Source: Cardinalis cardinalis
Lineage: Eukaryota > Chordata > Aves > Passeriformes > Cardinalidae
NCBI GenBank assembly: GCA_014549065.1
Contig: JACDOX010000061.1
Location: 2,594,279 to 2,658,278 of the forward strand
Length of the DNA: 64,000 bases
Reading direction: 5' to 3'
Shown here: one piece after another, positions 25,016 through 39,200 of the stretch
Numbering within the stretch: position 1 is the stretch's first letter
Layout of the letters: the number at the start of each line of letters is the position of its first letter
The notes under the pieces: generated by a model
What the model was told of the DNA's origin: nothing
Database searches by the model: none
Seen by the model: the letters and a program-made list of their open reading frames with translations, nothing else
Made by a program: the position numbers and the translations under genes

Positions 25016-28000
25016 GAGTTGACTGAACATCAATATTGTTACCAGACAATATAACACAATTTAGCATTCACTCTCATTTTTCCAGAAACCTGCTGAAGTG
25101 AAATATTTAGAAAAACATTTCCAACACTAATACAGACAGAAGAAAGTAGTCCTTTTACAATACTTTTAGACATCAATTTCCATGTACAGAATACAAAGTT
25201 CACCTTTGGGGCTTTGTCTTATGCTTCCTCGCTTANGCTATGCACACTATCAGGTCAATATCCCTGCTCCTTCCCTGCTCCCAGGTCCCATAATTCAGCC
25301 ACCAAGAGCTGGATCCTCTCTTAGCCCTGAGCTGCACTGGGGATGTGGGGTTGTGGGGCAGGAGGGCGGCCATGGCAGTGCACCCAAGCAGGGCACCACA
25401 CATCCCAGCAGAGGCTGTTGGTGCAGCAGCCAGCAGGACCAGGGATGGTGATGATGGGATCAAAGTGCTGCTGTCACACCACCCAGCAGGGTCANACCCT
25501 GGGATCCTGGGATGGTCTGACATGTGAACTGATTCCAGCAGGGACACTCCATTCTGCTTCCTTAGCAGATCTGGGCTTCATGCCAACTTTTTAGTAAATC
25601 ATAATTAGGAGCTCAGATGGCAGGGATTGGTATGATGAACAGATCCAAGCAGGGAACTTGGTTTCAATCCTCTTTTTTTTCACCATAGAACTAGAAGAAT
25701 GACCACCCAGCACTGAGAAAGCNCAATTTAGCAATGCTTATTGCTCAGTTGAACAGAGTGAACTGCATGTAATAATCTTCCGCTCTCAGAGCAATCCGTC
25801 TCCTGAAAAATTCTACTTCATCATTGTGGACTAGCTCAAGAAATTATTTTAACCTTGGCATGAGAATTCTGGATTAGATATTCAATACTCACAACTGGAC
25901 AAAGAAAAAGGTCAGAGGAGACATATTGTTTTGAACTCATTTTCCTTTTTTATAGCTTTCCAATTGTATTGGAGACTAAGAACACAGTAAGGAAACTATT
26001 GGTCAGAAACAGATCCTCTCCTCATCAGAGCTCAACTTGCTGCAGGAGGCAGAGCAGATATTAGTCAGGACAGAGCTCCTGGGCTGAGGTCCAGCTTTGC
26101 AGCCCCAGCAGGGAATGCTCCTCCAGCAAAGGATTTCTATCCCAGCCAGCTGTGGCTAAACCCCATGTCCTTTGCATAATGCAACACACAGACCAGGATG
26201 TCAGAATCCATTCCAAGGATTTTGCCAGATAACAGTTAACAAGGATACTCATTTTTACATATTTTATAAAAGCTGATGGCTTTTATATGAAGGCTTTGGG
26301 CTTTGGGNGAGAATAAGTATGAAAGAGTCTACTTTACTTCCTCCACTGAGGTTACTTCTCTAGTTCCAAGCAGCAGGACTGCAGCAGAGTCAAGATAAAA
26401 GAGTAGGTCATGCACAATTAAATATTAATTTCTACCACGTTTTTAGAAATACCAATAATATTATTCTCAGTATGTATGANAATTTGAGTATTTCACCATT
26501 TTTCTTGAATGTCTTACTTGCAATAACCTGTTTGTGATATTTTAAATAATTTAAATTTATTTTCACCTTTTATAATTAATAGATTATCTATACAAGATCT
26601 TCTTTTTCTCATGCTGCATATTTTTCCTCATGCAGTTAGTCTAATACTAAAAGTAATTTCAGATTGGCTGCATCTTTTGAGGGAGTGAACACTTTTGCTT
26701 AGTAACTTTTTAAAGGAATTCCATGTTTGGAGCATTCTACTAGCATTAAAGTACTCTGTATTCTACCACTGACTTAAATGGGGAGATTAAACTAAAAACA
26801 ATATATTTGGCAAATGCCATCCCCTACACTTGGTTTTGAGCAGGCACCTCATTTTTTTTTTATCAGATATAAATAGATGTCATATCTAANGGGATCACAT
26901 TCCTTCTTGTTAGTCAGCACTTTAATAGTAAAATACTTGACCACTGCAACATTTTTCTTCTGGAGTAGTTAATGGAAACCTCAGTATAGCTCCTATTATG
27001 TATTCAAAGTATTTGCCAATTTCCTCTCAGCATGTGAAAACCCTTATTTGTGAGCAATGTGCTTCATACACTGGGACTATCCCAAGGAAGGCAATTCCCG
27101 CACAAACCGTGGTTACAGTGTAACGTCCTCCAGAGCACAAAAACATCAGGCAAAAGCAGAATGGCTTTATTTATACCACAGCCTGCAAAGAAGAGCCACC
27201 CTTTAAACCAGCTGTACCCAAGGCTGACCTTTCCTAAGGTAACTCAATCACATTCCATTTGGCAGCAGAGTGATTTTATCAAAGCACCTTCTGTTTTCAT
27301 AATTGACTTCATCAATTTTTGCTGAATTTGCTGCATGTTAAATTTTTAATTCAGGTGCAGCTTCTCTTTCAGGAAATACAGAATATTGAATCATCTGAAC
27401 TTTAAGATACAGAAGTAAAGAAACAGATTTACACACATCAGTGATGCCTCCATAAGTTTTATGGACATCTACTTTCCTTTAAAGTACCTAACAGATGGCT
27501 CACAAGTTTCCAGAAACAATCACAAAAGTCAAACTTATAGGTCAAACCATCTTCTCTGAATATTAAGAATAGAAATGGCTGTAATTTAAAAACCAAAAAA
27601 ACACAGCCCTACTGAAGTGCTTTAATATAAAAATAAAATGAGCATAAAATACTCTAATACCTCCTCAAAATTCNAACTGTTCACAGGAAAGAGTGAAAAA
27701 ATCCAAAAATCATAGCAAGGAAAAGAAAAAGGTGATTAGGGATATGCAAAAAAGAAGTTCAGGAACAGTTGTTCAAAGACCTTTCAAAAAAGGGATGTGG
27801 AACTAAATGAGAAATAAAATTCATATCCTAGAACACAAAATAATTATCTTGCAAACTAAAAACATGATGGCAAAACTCACGTCATATGAGCAATCATTAA
27901 GCTAAAAAAATCATGGTATTTATGACTCCTGTAATACCAAAAGGACACCAGAAATCAGACCCCAAAACACATCAACAACCATTCCCAACAAACACTGAAA

Positions 28001-31000
28001 GCAAGATTTTAGAAGTCAACTTCAAAATTACTCTTCACACTTCAAATGCATCTTGTGTGATCAAACTCCTTAATTCCTTATAGATCCAGTTCATCAGGAA
28101 CTGTGCTAATAAGGAAGGAACTTTGGACTTATGTTTTCCACCTGAGGAATTTTTAGCTGGGTTGAGCTTCCAGCTGTGAAGCCACAGAGTAGTGCCAGCC
28201 TTTGGACAAACACAATGGGCTGTGTGTGCAAACACCCTCGTGCAGGGCAGACTGGAGTGACTGGCTGGTACCAGTGAGTGTCCCATTTCCTTAGGCAATG
28301 GTGAGGGCTTTTTTTTATAATTATGAAGGTGTTTTCAGAGCAAAACACCCACATGATTTTAGCTTTGTTGGCCCTCTAAGTCTACCCAGGTGAAGCTGCC
28401 AAAACATGGTGGTGTATTTCAGTGATGACTTATGCCCATTCATTTTTGTGTCATTTTGGTTTGCTTGGCATCTGACTGGATTCTTCCTNAGGCAGTGGAA
28501 GGGGAGAAAAAGATTGACTTTTGTAGATTCCCCCCCCCCTCCACTGCTAATGTTGAAATGNTAGGGCAGCAATTTGTGAGTTTGGGTGATGACTGTGCAG
28601 TGAAGGCAATATCCAAATTTGGATCTTGTGCTAGGGAGGAAAGTTTTCTCCAATGAATATAGATATTTCTTATGGACAGAGTTCTTCCCTTCCCTCTCAT
28701 CACTGATCTCATATCTAAGATCCCTTGCACCTTCTCTGCCTTTATATTTTTTAATATTTTGAAGTGTTTACTGCTCCAGAGGAGGATCAACTCTTCTCAT
28801 ATGTCTAGAAGGAACATCATTGTTGTTTTTGTGAATGTTCAAGCAGCATTTCAGGCCAAGGAACTGCTCAGGGCAGCAGGGACTGGAATCAGTTACCCAC
28901 TGAGTTCCATGTTGTACCTCTAAAAGCATGACACAGCTCATGAATCACTCTTCCTTTACACCATTATGGAATATGACTGGAAAATACATCTATAAACTAT
29001 ACAAGTTCATGTACTATAAGGAAAGATGCAATTTCTCACCTTTCATTTACTAACTTTTCTAGGAATTACCCCTAAGTAATGAAACTTAAAACTGAGATTT
29101 TGCCTCCTTTTCTGGGGTCAGAGGAAGTTTTCCACACCCAGACAGGTGATTCATCCCAGGCAATAGACAGATTTTTGCNTTGCTTTCTTACTCATGTCTT
29201 CAGCACTGCTGGTAACCCAATGTACAACAGGTGCTTAGCCAGGGAGAAGGGATTTTTCACTGCATGGGAAGGAAGAGGAATTCCANCAAGGAGTGGAATG
29301 CTGTGTCTTCAGAACCAAACTCCAGTGCTCTGGTGCCACCTGCATTGCCCNAGACAAATGTTCTTTCACCTTTCTTTGGAGCCAACCCTTTCTAAGGAAG
29401 TACTTTTCTCACAGTGCAGCTCCTTCTCTTTTTTCTAATGAAACCTTCTTACTCCTCAAATAATTCTGAAATTAATTGTCCCAATCCCATGTAAAGGATG
29501 GGCTGGGTAATGAAATCTCCTCACAAACGGGAAATAGCTCAAGCAGAAGTGATAAGCATCAAATTCTTTTCTGAGGGCTCAGCTGAAGCCAGAGGTTAGT
29601 TCCATGTTTCAAGCTGGCCACAAGGTGTGGCCCCGTTCTGAAAGAGGTGGCAGTGCCTGGAATGTAAAAATATCTGATGCAGACTCTGCTCTACCTGGGG
29701 TTTTTCCATTACAGATCTGATATCTTAATGATAGGTTGGACTTCAATAGTCCTGCATGGAAACATTCTTTTGGAAATTAAAAAATCACAGTCTTTGGATT
29801 CTTTGAGAGTTTTTTCCCCTCAAAAATCCTATACAATTTTCTAGGAAGCTCTGTCACTGCTATTGAATTTTACAAGCTACTGCAAAAGTCTGTCTGAGGT
29901 ATCACTTACTGTTTAGTTCCAGGGGTAATCTTCAAAGTTTTGGTGAGACTTTATTAAATTCTTGTAGAATCCTACTATACTTGCTCCTATTAAATTTCCT
30001 ATTGTTTCTCCACAGGGGTTTGCACAGCCTGTTAAAGCAAAAGCCTGGAGTCAGTATTACCTAATTTGGACATTCTGATGAATGAATTTAAAGGGGAAAA
30101 TTGAGTCATCACTAATTTGCAACACATTGCCAGACTTAACAGTAAATACTATCACTATAGTTTTGGAAGTANCTATCACAAAGCTTATGCTCCAAGTCTT
30201 TTACAAACTCGTTGACTACCACAAACAAACAATCTCAATAATTTCATGCTGATATAGACAGCTGGATCCTAAACCCCTATCCTTGAAAATATAAATTTAA
30301 AATTCAAAATAACTTAGCTTCTGCCTTCAAATATTCTTATAGAAAATAAAAACAAGCAAACAGAAAATGGTTTACTGTTATCTAATTAGAAAGCAGAGAT
30401 GTTTGTTTGAAACAAACACATTTNATGACTATCCAGGATGAACAAATTGGAGCTGAGAGCTAATAATTTATACCAGCATTGCTCCATGCATCAAGGATCT
30501 TTTATGCTCCTGGGAGGGCATTACAAAAATTAGAGTAATGTAGCAGAAAGAATGAGTTTGATCTTCCATTACAGCATTATTNTATCACTCTTGCTTTGCA
30601 TTTCTGNCAACTTCACAAGGAACATCTCAAAGACTGAGAGAAGTGTGCCTGCTGGTCAGAATTCACTGGGCTTATCTTGGACTGTGAGACTTCTAAAAAA
30701 TATGTAGCAGATGAGAAAAGTGGTATTTCCTCTGTGCTTGCTCCCTTTCATGCAGAAAGCTGTATATTTGATGAGAGTATTTAAAATCTTCTCCAGCCCC
30801 TTTGATCATGTTGTTAATTTTGTTTAATTGGCTCCATCCCTGCCTCAAGAGCAGGGAATTTATAGGATTCTCTTTACTGGCACATGAGCATCATATGGGG
30901 ACTGACCCTATGAACTAATTCAGTACTTCAAGAGAAGGAAAAATTCATATACATTCATTATTATTGATAATAATAGTAAAGTAAGTAGATAAAGCCCAAC

Positions 31001-31113
31001 TCACAGGCATTATGTATAATCAGCTTTGCAGTGATCACAGAAGGCAGCCACCTTCAGCACAATAACCCAGGAATGGCCTCACAGGCAGTATAAATTACAG
31101 GGATTTGAGGCTG

Positions 31114-31116
<3 letters not shown>
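25016..31116. other. Intergenic, no gene recognised
   Basis: AT-rich sequence with a GC-richer patch at 25290-25510 that gives chance ORFs on both strands. A 'ggttggactt' string near 29730 recalls CR1 but is too short to call. Nothing else is identified. Confidence 0.65.
28492..28547. repeat. Imperfect inverted repeat around a C10 run
   Basis: GCAGTGGAAGGGG (28492-28504) pairs with CCCCTCCACTGC (28536-28547) with one bulge. The spacer holds a C10 homopolymer (28530-28539) whose end forms part of the right arm. Confidence 0.8.

Positions 31117-31164
<48 letters not shown>
31117..31164. repeat. Compound microsatellite (AC)n(AT)n
   Basis: About 19-20 uninterrupted AC units run from 31117 to 31155, followed directly by about four to five AT units. 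This is the longest perfect microsatellite in the window and is probably length-polymorphic. Confidence 0.97.
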
Positions 31165-34100
31165 TCAAGATTTCCAATAAACATTTAAATGAAAATAAGA
31201 TGAAAGCGACTACTGATTTATAGTCCTGTTTTTCAGATATCAGGACCACAGTTTCCAAAGGTGGTAAGAAATTAAACCAAGCAGGGATCTGCAATGTACT
31301 TCTCAGGGCAGGCCATATCCCCATATCTCCAGCTACAAATAAGACCCTCTGCAGAATTGTACCAGAAAATGGAACTGCAGTGTTTTGTGGGAGATGCTGC
31401 AATGAAACTTCCCGGCAAAGTCTCACCCTTTACAACACAAAATTAAGAAAGAATTTAAGAAACTTTTTATTGAAATCATCAGAAAGTCTTTCAGTGACCC
31501 TTAGTTTTCATTGTTAACTCGTAACACAGCTGAAAATAAACATCTTTACTGCAAAATAACAAGCAAGGGCAAATGAGGAGGTTCTCTTACTGAAAAATAC
31601 ATTTCAGTATGAAAGTTCGCTGGCTGAGTAAGCACTTGTACTTTTCTTAATATTTTTTTACATATATATTATAAAACCAAGTTCTCCCATTAATGATAAA
31701 GAAGTGCATCTATGACAATTTTGTACTTCATGCACTTTCTCCATTCAGGTTACATTTTGTGAACAAACCTCCAAGACACAAACACTCGTAACTCATTAGC
31801 ATAACAACAGTATATTAATAAAATCAGTGGCATAATAAAACAACAAGGAACATAACATTTTGTCACCCATGTATCTTCCATGAAAAAGAATACTAATATC
31901 AATGCCACTGATAAAAGTGTGATTTCATTCTTCTGTCACACACAAAATATCACTACCACATAATTAATGCCACTAAACTCACAGGCTGTACACGTGTGTT
32001 GCTTTTATCCCCTTTGGAAGGAAATAATACCAGTGTTTCTCATCATATGCAAGTCAGTTTTACTTTTCAATCCTAAAAGAAAAACATTGTTAAAGAATTC
32101 ATTAAGCACTGTATTTTCAGTCCAGACTCATGTGCACAAAAGGAAGGGCATTCATTCACGGGAAGGGAAGGATTGCTCCTGCAATGGAGGCACCCTTGCC
32201 CATGCTTGGCTTGCCACCATTCTGTGAGGGACTGAATCCTCACTAGCACTTCCTCTGGTTGATAAACTGCTGCTGCTTACCAAGGCTCTAAAAAACATCT
32301 ACCAGCAGTTGTTGCNTTAGGTTCTAACTCAGCTGAAAGTAAAAATATTTACTGCAAAGAAAGAAGGAATTGCAAATGCACCAAAGGTACAAATGAAATC
32401 GAGCCCCTCAAGATCTGAGCCTGCTTTCAGGACAGAATCAACAAGTTTTGTCCCTGACTATCCACCTGCTGCAGGCAAAATGGGGCAGATTTCTGTTATT
32501 GATCAGCCCACACATGGCAGCAGCTGTTCCAGCACATCCAGTGACGCAATCTGACCAGAAAGGTGAGAAAGGAGGTGAGTCACTACCCTGAGATGAGACA
32601 CACACGGGCACTGATGCAACAGCAGGGGGGTGTCAGTTTTTAAATTAATGCTAGAGTGCCAGAACAGCCCTCAGTCCTGGGTGCTTTGTTAAGAAGACCC
32701 AAAGTTAAGATCCTCTCACTCAGAAGAGACAATACTCATCTGGACCCACGTCTTAGTGATGTTTCTTCCTCCCCTTAGAAGTTACTTGGGCAGAGATGAA
32801 GTGGGGCCCACTGAAAGCCACCTGCAGTACCAGAACTCAGAAATGAGCAAAAGAAATCCCTCCTGATGTCTGTGAAATCACAGGAATTTGATAGNTGTCC
32901 ATGTTACTTCTGACTAGAGGGCCATGCATTTAAAAGCTCCGGCCTTACACTAAAGCAGAGGTGTGTATTAAGATCTCTTCTGCGATTCATTATNAATTCT
33001 AGAACACAATTTTGTTTCCTGAACAGAACAGCATCATCATTCATTGCTTTTCACTTGCAANCAGCTGCTATTTGCATGTGAGTGGAGTCCTGTTTCTTAA
33101 AACAAAGGAGAGAAGGAAGAAAAGTGTGTAGTATTGTTCCTTATGATTGCCAGCTCCAGCCTTCATTGCTGGGCATGAGGCCTCATAAAGGAGACCTTGC
33201 AAAGCTGAGCTGTTCTTTGTGTTCTTCTGCACAGCTAAGACCATGCATCAAAAGAATGTCTTCTGCTGCAATGTCTTTTCCATANAGAACAGAATATGTG
33301 AAACTTAAAACTCCATGATGAATGTGAAAAATCTTCAAGAGCAAAGAAGAATTAAATGCAAGCTGCTGCAGCCTCTGAACTCTGCAGCACAGCTCAGTTC
33401 TAACAGCATGAAAGGAAGAGGTGGAGTAGACAAATGATGGTAAATTGAATGAAGTAGGAGGTTAAAAGGGAAGAAAAAAGGTAGTATGTCTTCTGGAACT
33501 GAAATTGCAGGAAAACACCAGAAAGTTGGAAACCGAAAAAAGAAGTGGAATGAAACCTTTATACACTGGGTGAATCACTGTTTGGCTAGAAACCAGGAAA
33601 TAATTGCTGGAACAGGCAAACAGTGAAAAGCCATTATAAGACCCTCAGCAGGAAACAAGCAAGATGACCTGGGAGAAGCTGCTGGGCTGGCTCTGGACAA
33701 TCCCATTGGTGATGCAGGTTAACAAAAAACAGGGGAAACAGGAATTAGGGAGCAGACTCCTGCTCACTGTGAAATGTAATACTACAATGGTCTGATCTGA
33801 CAAGCTACAGGAAACACTGATCCTAAGAATCAAATAAACTTGGTAAGAATTAATCTGCCTAAGTCAAAAGGTGACATTAAAAATCTCTAAAATGGAAGCA
33901 AAAGATTCCTTTCCTCTATCTTTTGACAAACTGGATTGCTACATCTGGTTTAAATGGAGTACTTTTTTGCTTCCTACTAAAAAAAAAATAAATTAGTTTT
34001 CCATAAAGTGTTGGCTTTTCTTGGTAAAATGCTGATTCATTAAAATAGAAAAAAAAATCATTGCAAAATACACAGAGGGCTTTAAACTGTATTAAGGTTC

Positions 34101-35374
34101 TAGAACAGACATGTAGTTTGAGTCTTGCACTTCCATGAGAGGAAAACTGTAATGTAACTCTNAAAAGCCAATAGCAAAAATAAGACACCCTGGAAACATT
34201 TCCAAAGTCAAAATTTGAGATTCTAAACCAAAATCTTTTGATTGAAATTTTTGGTGTTTTCACTGTTTACTTTTTTTCTTTTTCTTTAAAGGCAGACTTT
34301 CAGAATAATTATCTCTAAACAGACAGAGATATTTACTTAGCTCGATAAGTGCAAGAACAGTTGAGTAGGACCTGTCATTGAGAAAGAGCAGGAGGATCAG
34401 ATTGTACTAACTGGGTTCAGGCAAAAAAATGTTCTTCTCTCCCAAAATATTATTAGGAAGATGAAGACATTACTGCACTATATTTATCAAAGTACAAGGC
34501 ATAAACAGTTGCTAAAATCTCCCTCCTGTGAGGTCAGATACAGAGTCACCAGCAGGAGGATGCTGAGGAGCTACTGCAGTGTGAACCAGGCTGTGGCTCC
34601 TGGCCCATCCCAGAATATGATCCNAGTGAACTCTTGCTGTGAAGAGACTGACCGGGGGGTATCTGACCACAGGGCAATTCATAAAAATATTCAGTCCTCA
34701 CTCTTGGCAAGTCTGACTTCTGGGTGGTCGTTAAATATTACAATATTAATCCTTTGTAACAGCCATCAAGACACACTCAAGTGAAGGAGATTTTAGCCCT
34801 CAGCCATTAACATAATTAGCTTTTATTCTGCTTTTTTCAGGCCAACTCAGAGCATTAAATGCATGTACAATTTTCCTGCTTCTTATAGAGGACACAGATG
34901 TGAGCTAATTGAAACATCTCAGAAAACATCTTTCTTTTGGAGGAAATATACATTTCTTGTGCCTACTGATGTCTTTGTAATTTCACCCTCTTAAGAGATA
35001 ATAGCTGTCTTCTTTTCCCCTGTAAATTAAAGGTACCCTTATTAAGTCAATAAAATAATAGTGGTAAAAGGGAACAAGTACCAGGCCCATTATACTCTTG
35101 CATTGCATAAAACCAGTATTCTTCAATAGAACTTTTCACTGTAACTGGTCTCTAGAAATTAGACCTCTAAGGAGAAAAAATATTTACACAGNACTTCAAG
35201 ATTTTAAAATTTAACTTCATTCTAAATTAAAAACCAAAGCTTATAAAAGCTCTGCACACTATCACACAAAGACTGCAAGGAACAAGGCGAGCAGAGAATG
35301 GTATTTCCCCCAGAATACTATTTCAGATTACTAAGCCAAATATTGTGTCTCTTAATTAATAGCTGTTGATTGAT
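31165..35374. other. Intergenic, no gene recognised
   Basis: Holds a pair of similar 49-bp segments (31527-31575 and 32330-32378, 40 of 49 identical). 31.6-31.95 kb is AT-rich with several ATTA and ATAAA motifs. No exon, RNA gene or named repeat is recognised. Confidence 0.65.
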
Positions 35375-35770
35375 TTTTCTTCCATAAATTTTTCCAATTG
35401 CTTTTAAATTCATGAAAACATTTGCTTTCCACAGGATCCTGTAGCAGAGAGTTCCACAGGTGAATCCCATGACTCTAAAATTTTCTTGTTCTGAACCTGC
35501 CTGATGCTGCTTTCATTTCANGCCCCATATTTTGTTGGGAGACACAGCAATTTCCTCCTCACTTTTTCCATGTCACTCTGATTTCATGGATATCTATCAT
35601 ATCCTTCATTTGCAGGCTAAAAAGTGCCACTTTCCATTTATTAACCAAGAGGATGCAGCATCACTCCCTTGATTTGGNATGCTGTTTCCAAAATTTTCCA
35701 TCTTCTGGAATTCTACTGCATTTCCTNTGAGGCACAGAACCAAAACTTTGTATATAGTGTTATGGATTAA
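35375..35770 (-). mobile_element. Old CR1 LINE fragment, reverse orientation
   Basis: Diverged similarity to the complement of CR1 3' sequence: the 'gagagttccacaggt' segment, a 'gttctgaacctgcctgatgc' segment, a 'gggagacacagcaatttcc' segment and a 'gatatctatcatatcc' segment occur in the expected order. The high divergence indicates an ancient insertion. The ends are approximate. Confidence 0.75.
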
Positions 35771-35889
35771 ACAGCATAACATGCAGCAACTTTATAATGC
35801 TTTCTGATTTGTTTATATTTTTCCTGATTTTTGTCAATATTCAATTTTTTCTGACCAATCCTAGATATTAAACTGACAAACTGAACTGA

Positions 35890-35990
35890 GTGAAACTCAA
35901 CTGAGTGATGCCCTGACCCTGCTTTGAGCAGGGGGGTTGCAGCATAATTTCTCTAGANGTCTCTTCCATTTCAAAAACTCAGTGAGTCTG
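35890..35990 (+). mobile_element. CR1 3'-end fragment
   Basis: 'ctttgagcaggggggttg' followed by a degraded 'ctctagangtctcttcca' corresponds to the 'gagcaggggggttggactagatgatctccagaggtcccttccaacc' type of CR1 3' UTR; the terminal 8-bp units are decayed. It lies about 120 bp from a CR1 in the opposite orientation. Confidence 0.65.
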
Positions 35991-36059
35991 GGATTCAAGC
36001 TTAGGGGATGGCAGATGAAAGATTTCTATTTTGCCACTGTCCAAGACATTGGAATCACT

Positions 36060-36270
36060 CCTGTCTGTCCCAGAGTTATGCACAGCCTCAGCAACCCCCA
36101 NTGGAGAAAAACGAACACAACTGGATCAAGCACAGAAAATCATTACTAAGATGAATGGGAAAGGCAGAGCTTATCTTCCACAAGAAAACTAAACAAACTT
36201 AGGCTCAGCCTAGCAGACTGAGCCTGCAAAGGTTTATGATTGATGTCTGAAGTACACTAGAGAGCTAAAT
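36060..36270 (+). mobile_element. Possible decayed CR1 body fragment
   Basis: Low similarity to the part of CR1 ORF2 upstream of the 3' UTR, with 'actaagatgaatgggaaagg' and 'tttatgattgatgtctgaag' in the expected order. The match is weak, and the order relative to the 3'-end fragment at 35.9 kb is reversed, so it would be a separate insertion. Confidence 0.35.
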
Positions 36271-39200
36271 ACATTGAATGGCTATTTTAGCTATATGACA
36301 GCATTGAATTAACAACGAATTGTCCAGCTGTATGAACCATTCTTGAAAAAACTCAAGATAGAAAATAGGAGAAATATTCTGTGAAGGCTTTAAACAACAT
36401 TTTCATCTGCCAGTGATTCTGGCAGTACCAAAATCAAAAGCTTATTATATTTAATATTGAGTTTACCAAGTTTTGACATTTTTGTGAGCTCTTTCTTTCT
36501 TGAAACTAAATGATAGGAGAGACAATGTAATTTTACAATGTGCTTTAGCTTTCATGAAATTTCAGACTGTACTGGAATATGACACTTGAAATTTCTCTAT
36601 CCACATCTNTCTCAAGTGCAATATATGCAGCTCGAATGTATGAGCTATAGCAACAAGTCTGAGAGAGGCTTTCCACAAATTCTGGATAAAATTCTTAACA
36701 ATATAATGAGGAAAAACTTCAAAAGTCTCAGAACTGCCTATATTGAAAAGAGAAACACAAGCCCAGAGAAACACAGCTCTTGGAAAAGGTGATTAATGAC
36801 TTAGAAATTATTGCTGCTAACTTTTTCTAAGGAGATGTCACAAATGCTTACAGAGCTAAAGCAGCAATGTTTNTATCACCTCAAATAAAGGCCCTTATTA
36901 ATGACTGGAAACAACAACAAATTCCTTGAACATTAGGTCAGAAAACTCAAGACAACCGCCTATATTCTGCCTATTAAAACGGGAGAAGAAAGTACAATCA
37001 AAGTAATCAAACTGAACAGGCTTCTACACTTGCTTTTTAAAACCTCATGTTCCCTGACCTCCCTGTGCATGAAGCATTTAAGCTACACAAAGGTGGGGCA
37101 GAGTTTGGAAACCCATTGGCCTCAGCCCTGGAGAGCTGCTCAGCTGCTGCTGTGTCAGAGGAGCCACATGTCAGATTTTATTTGAGCTGCAAAAGTCAAT
37201 CTGGCAGTTAGGAAGTGCAGAGCATGAGACATTATACACCTCATAAACTCTTCTAGTCAAAGCATTCTACACAAAAGACTTTGAGTCACTGACTTTTTCA
37301 GGACTAGTTAAGTACATAAAGCATGTCCAGTGCACTGCTGCTACAACAAAAGGTCTGTCACACCATGCAGAGGGTTTGTGCCTACTCATAAACAGCTGGG
37401 GCAAGACCTCCCCCTCCTCCCAGGCTGTGTCCACCCTGACACCCATGTGCATCTTATTTTGGGAAGCACCACATGCAGGGTAAGATCAACTCAGGTGAGA
37501 TATCTGTTTGTTTCCTGAAGAAAAAGCAACAAAGCTTTCCTAACTCTTTAATTTTAAACAGNAAAAAAAAATGTTATTCCAGTTTTTAGACAAATATCAG
37601 CATCTCTGAGGATCATTTTACTCCTCCTTTGATGGAGCAGCATTATCACATTATCTCTGGAGTGAACACAAGTCTCCCTACAATTCACATTTTAATTCTC
37701 ATTTTAATCACTCTCTCTTAGCAAGTCTTGACCTCACCAAGGGAATGACACATACATCACTGGCCTCAGGAGAGTCAGTTCAAGATACTTTTTTGTACAT
37801 AAATTATTTCTGAATATGTACATAAGACATACAAAAATGCCCAACACCTAAATCTTTAATTATTATTATTGCAGATTACATGAATCTCCCTGTTATTAAA
37901 GTGGTGAACTTCTGACAGGATTTAAACAAATTACTCTTGTGTGGTGGAACACATCACATCTGGAACAGCCAGTCCAGTCAATCACCATCCTGCTGTGGAG
38001 CAATAGTGATGGCAGTNGCCTTGTAAACCTTCTTTGGAGAGCTCCTGGGGAGTAGAGCAGGGGTGAACAGGTTCAAAGTAAGCTCAGTTGTCAGTGTTTG
38101 CTTGTGGATCTTTTTTAATGTTTTAATTTAATTGNTTAACTGATTTTGTTTCAGGACCTTTTGCACACCTGAGCTGATTTACCAGTATAATTAACTCATT
38201 TAGGCTTTAATATTCTGATCAAAAATTTAATTTGAATGTGAATACATTTATTTGCCCAAATATATTTCTTTTTCTATTTAATTCTCCTGCCATTTTTTTT
38301 AAATTTACTGCTTGAAGAGCACACAAATATTTCAGCCAAAAGGTCTGGCTCAATCCCATCTCATTTGATGGGAAGTCATTGAAAGACTTGGCTGGAAATG
38401 GATGGGTTCCTAATGGCTCCCTGAAGGAACACCAGGTCTAAGGGACAGCTGAGTGGCCATCATTGCACTTTTTTTCACAAATATTTACCTAAGTACCAAT
38501 GTACCTTTTACACTCCTCCTTAGGGTCAACACACCCTGAACATTACATAACTTTCTACAAAATAATAAAAAGAAAACTTCCTTGGAGTTTCCTGGAACGC
38601 TGGATGGAGTAGAGCTGAAGGCTTTAGCTCCACTTCACAAAGCTGTCACTTGAGCCATCCATTTTCTTTACCTCAAAGATTTATGATGACCAGAAATGGT
38701 TCAAAGACCACAGGAATAATGCACACAGAATCCTCAGTGACACATATGTAATAATATAAACATGATGGATCTTCATTAACTCAGATTCTACACTTTTAAT
38801 ATTCTGTGGCCCAGATTTTCTGACATCTTGCAGCCATTCACTCTTTATTCTGGTATTTGCCTGTATGAAACTACTAAGAGAAANTGTATATTAGCCTTGT
38901 CTCTGTAACTTACATTAACTTCCCATTATACATAAATGGAATCATCTGGGACTGCATCATCCTAAATACTAAAATAAATGTGGAACAAATACTACCATCT
39001 AGATGTAGCTACATTTAGCTCTATCAATATGTGCCATATTCTACTTACAATAAATAGCTCTTCAATTTTCATGAACAACATTTATAAAATTCTAGTCTTA
39101 GATGAAACAAGCTTATTCCAAAGTTACCAGTTATGGAGTATTACTTTACAAATTTAGATTTTCAGCTTTTCTGTAACTTCCCAAATTGACTCAACCATTA

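Noticed and set aside
29690..29770. 'ggttggactt' string recalling a CR1 3' end
   Set aside because: About 10 bases match, without the following 'ggtcccttccaac' or terminal ATTCTATG units.
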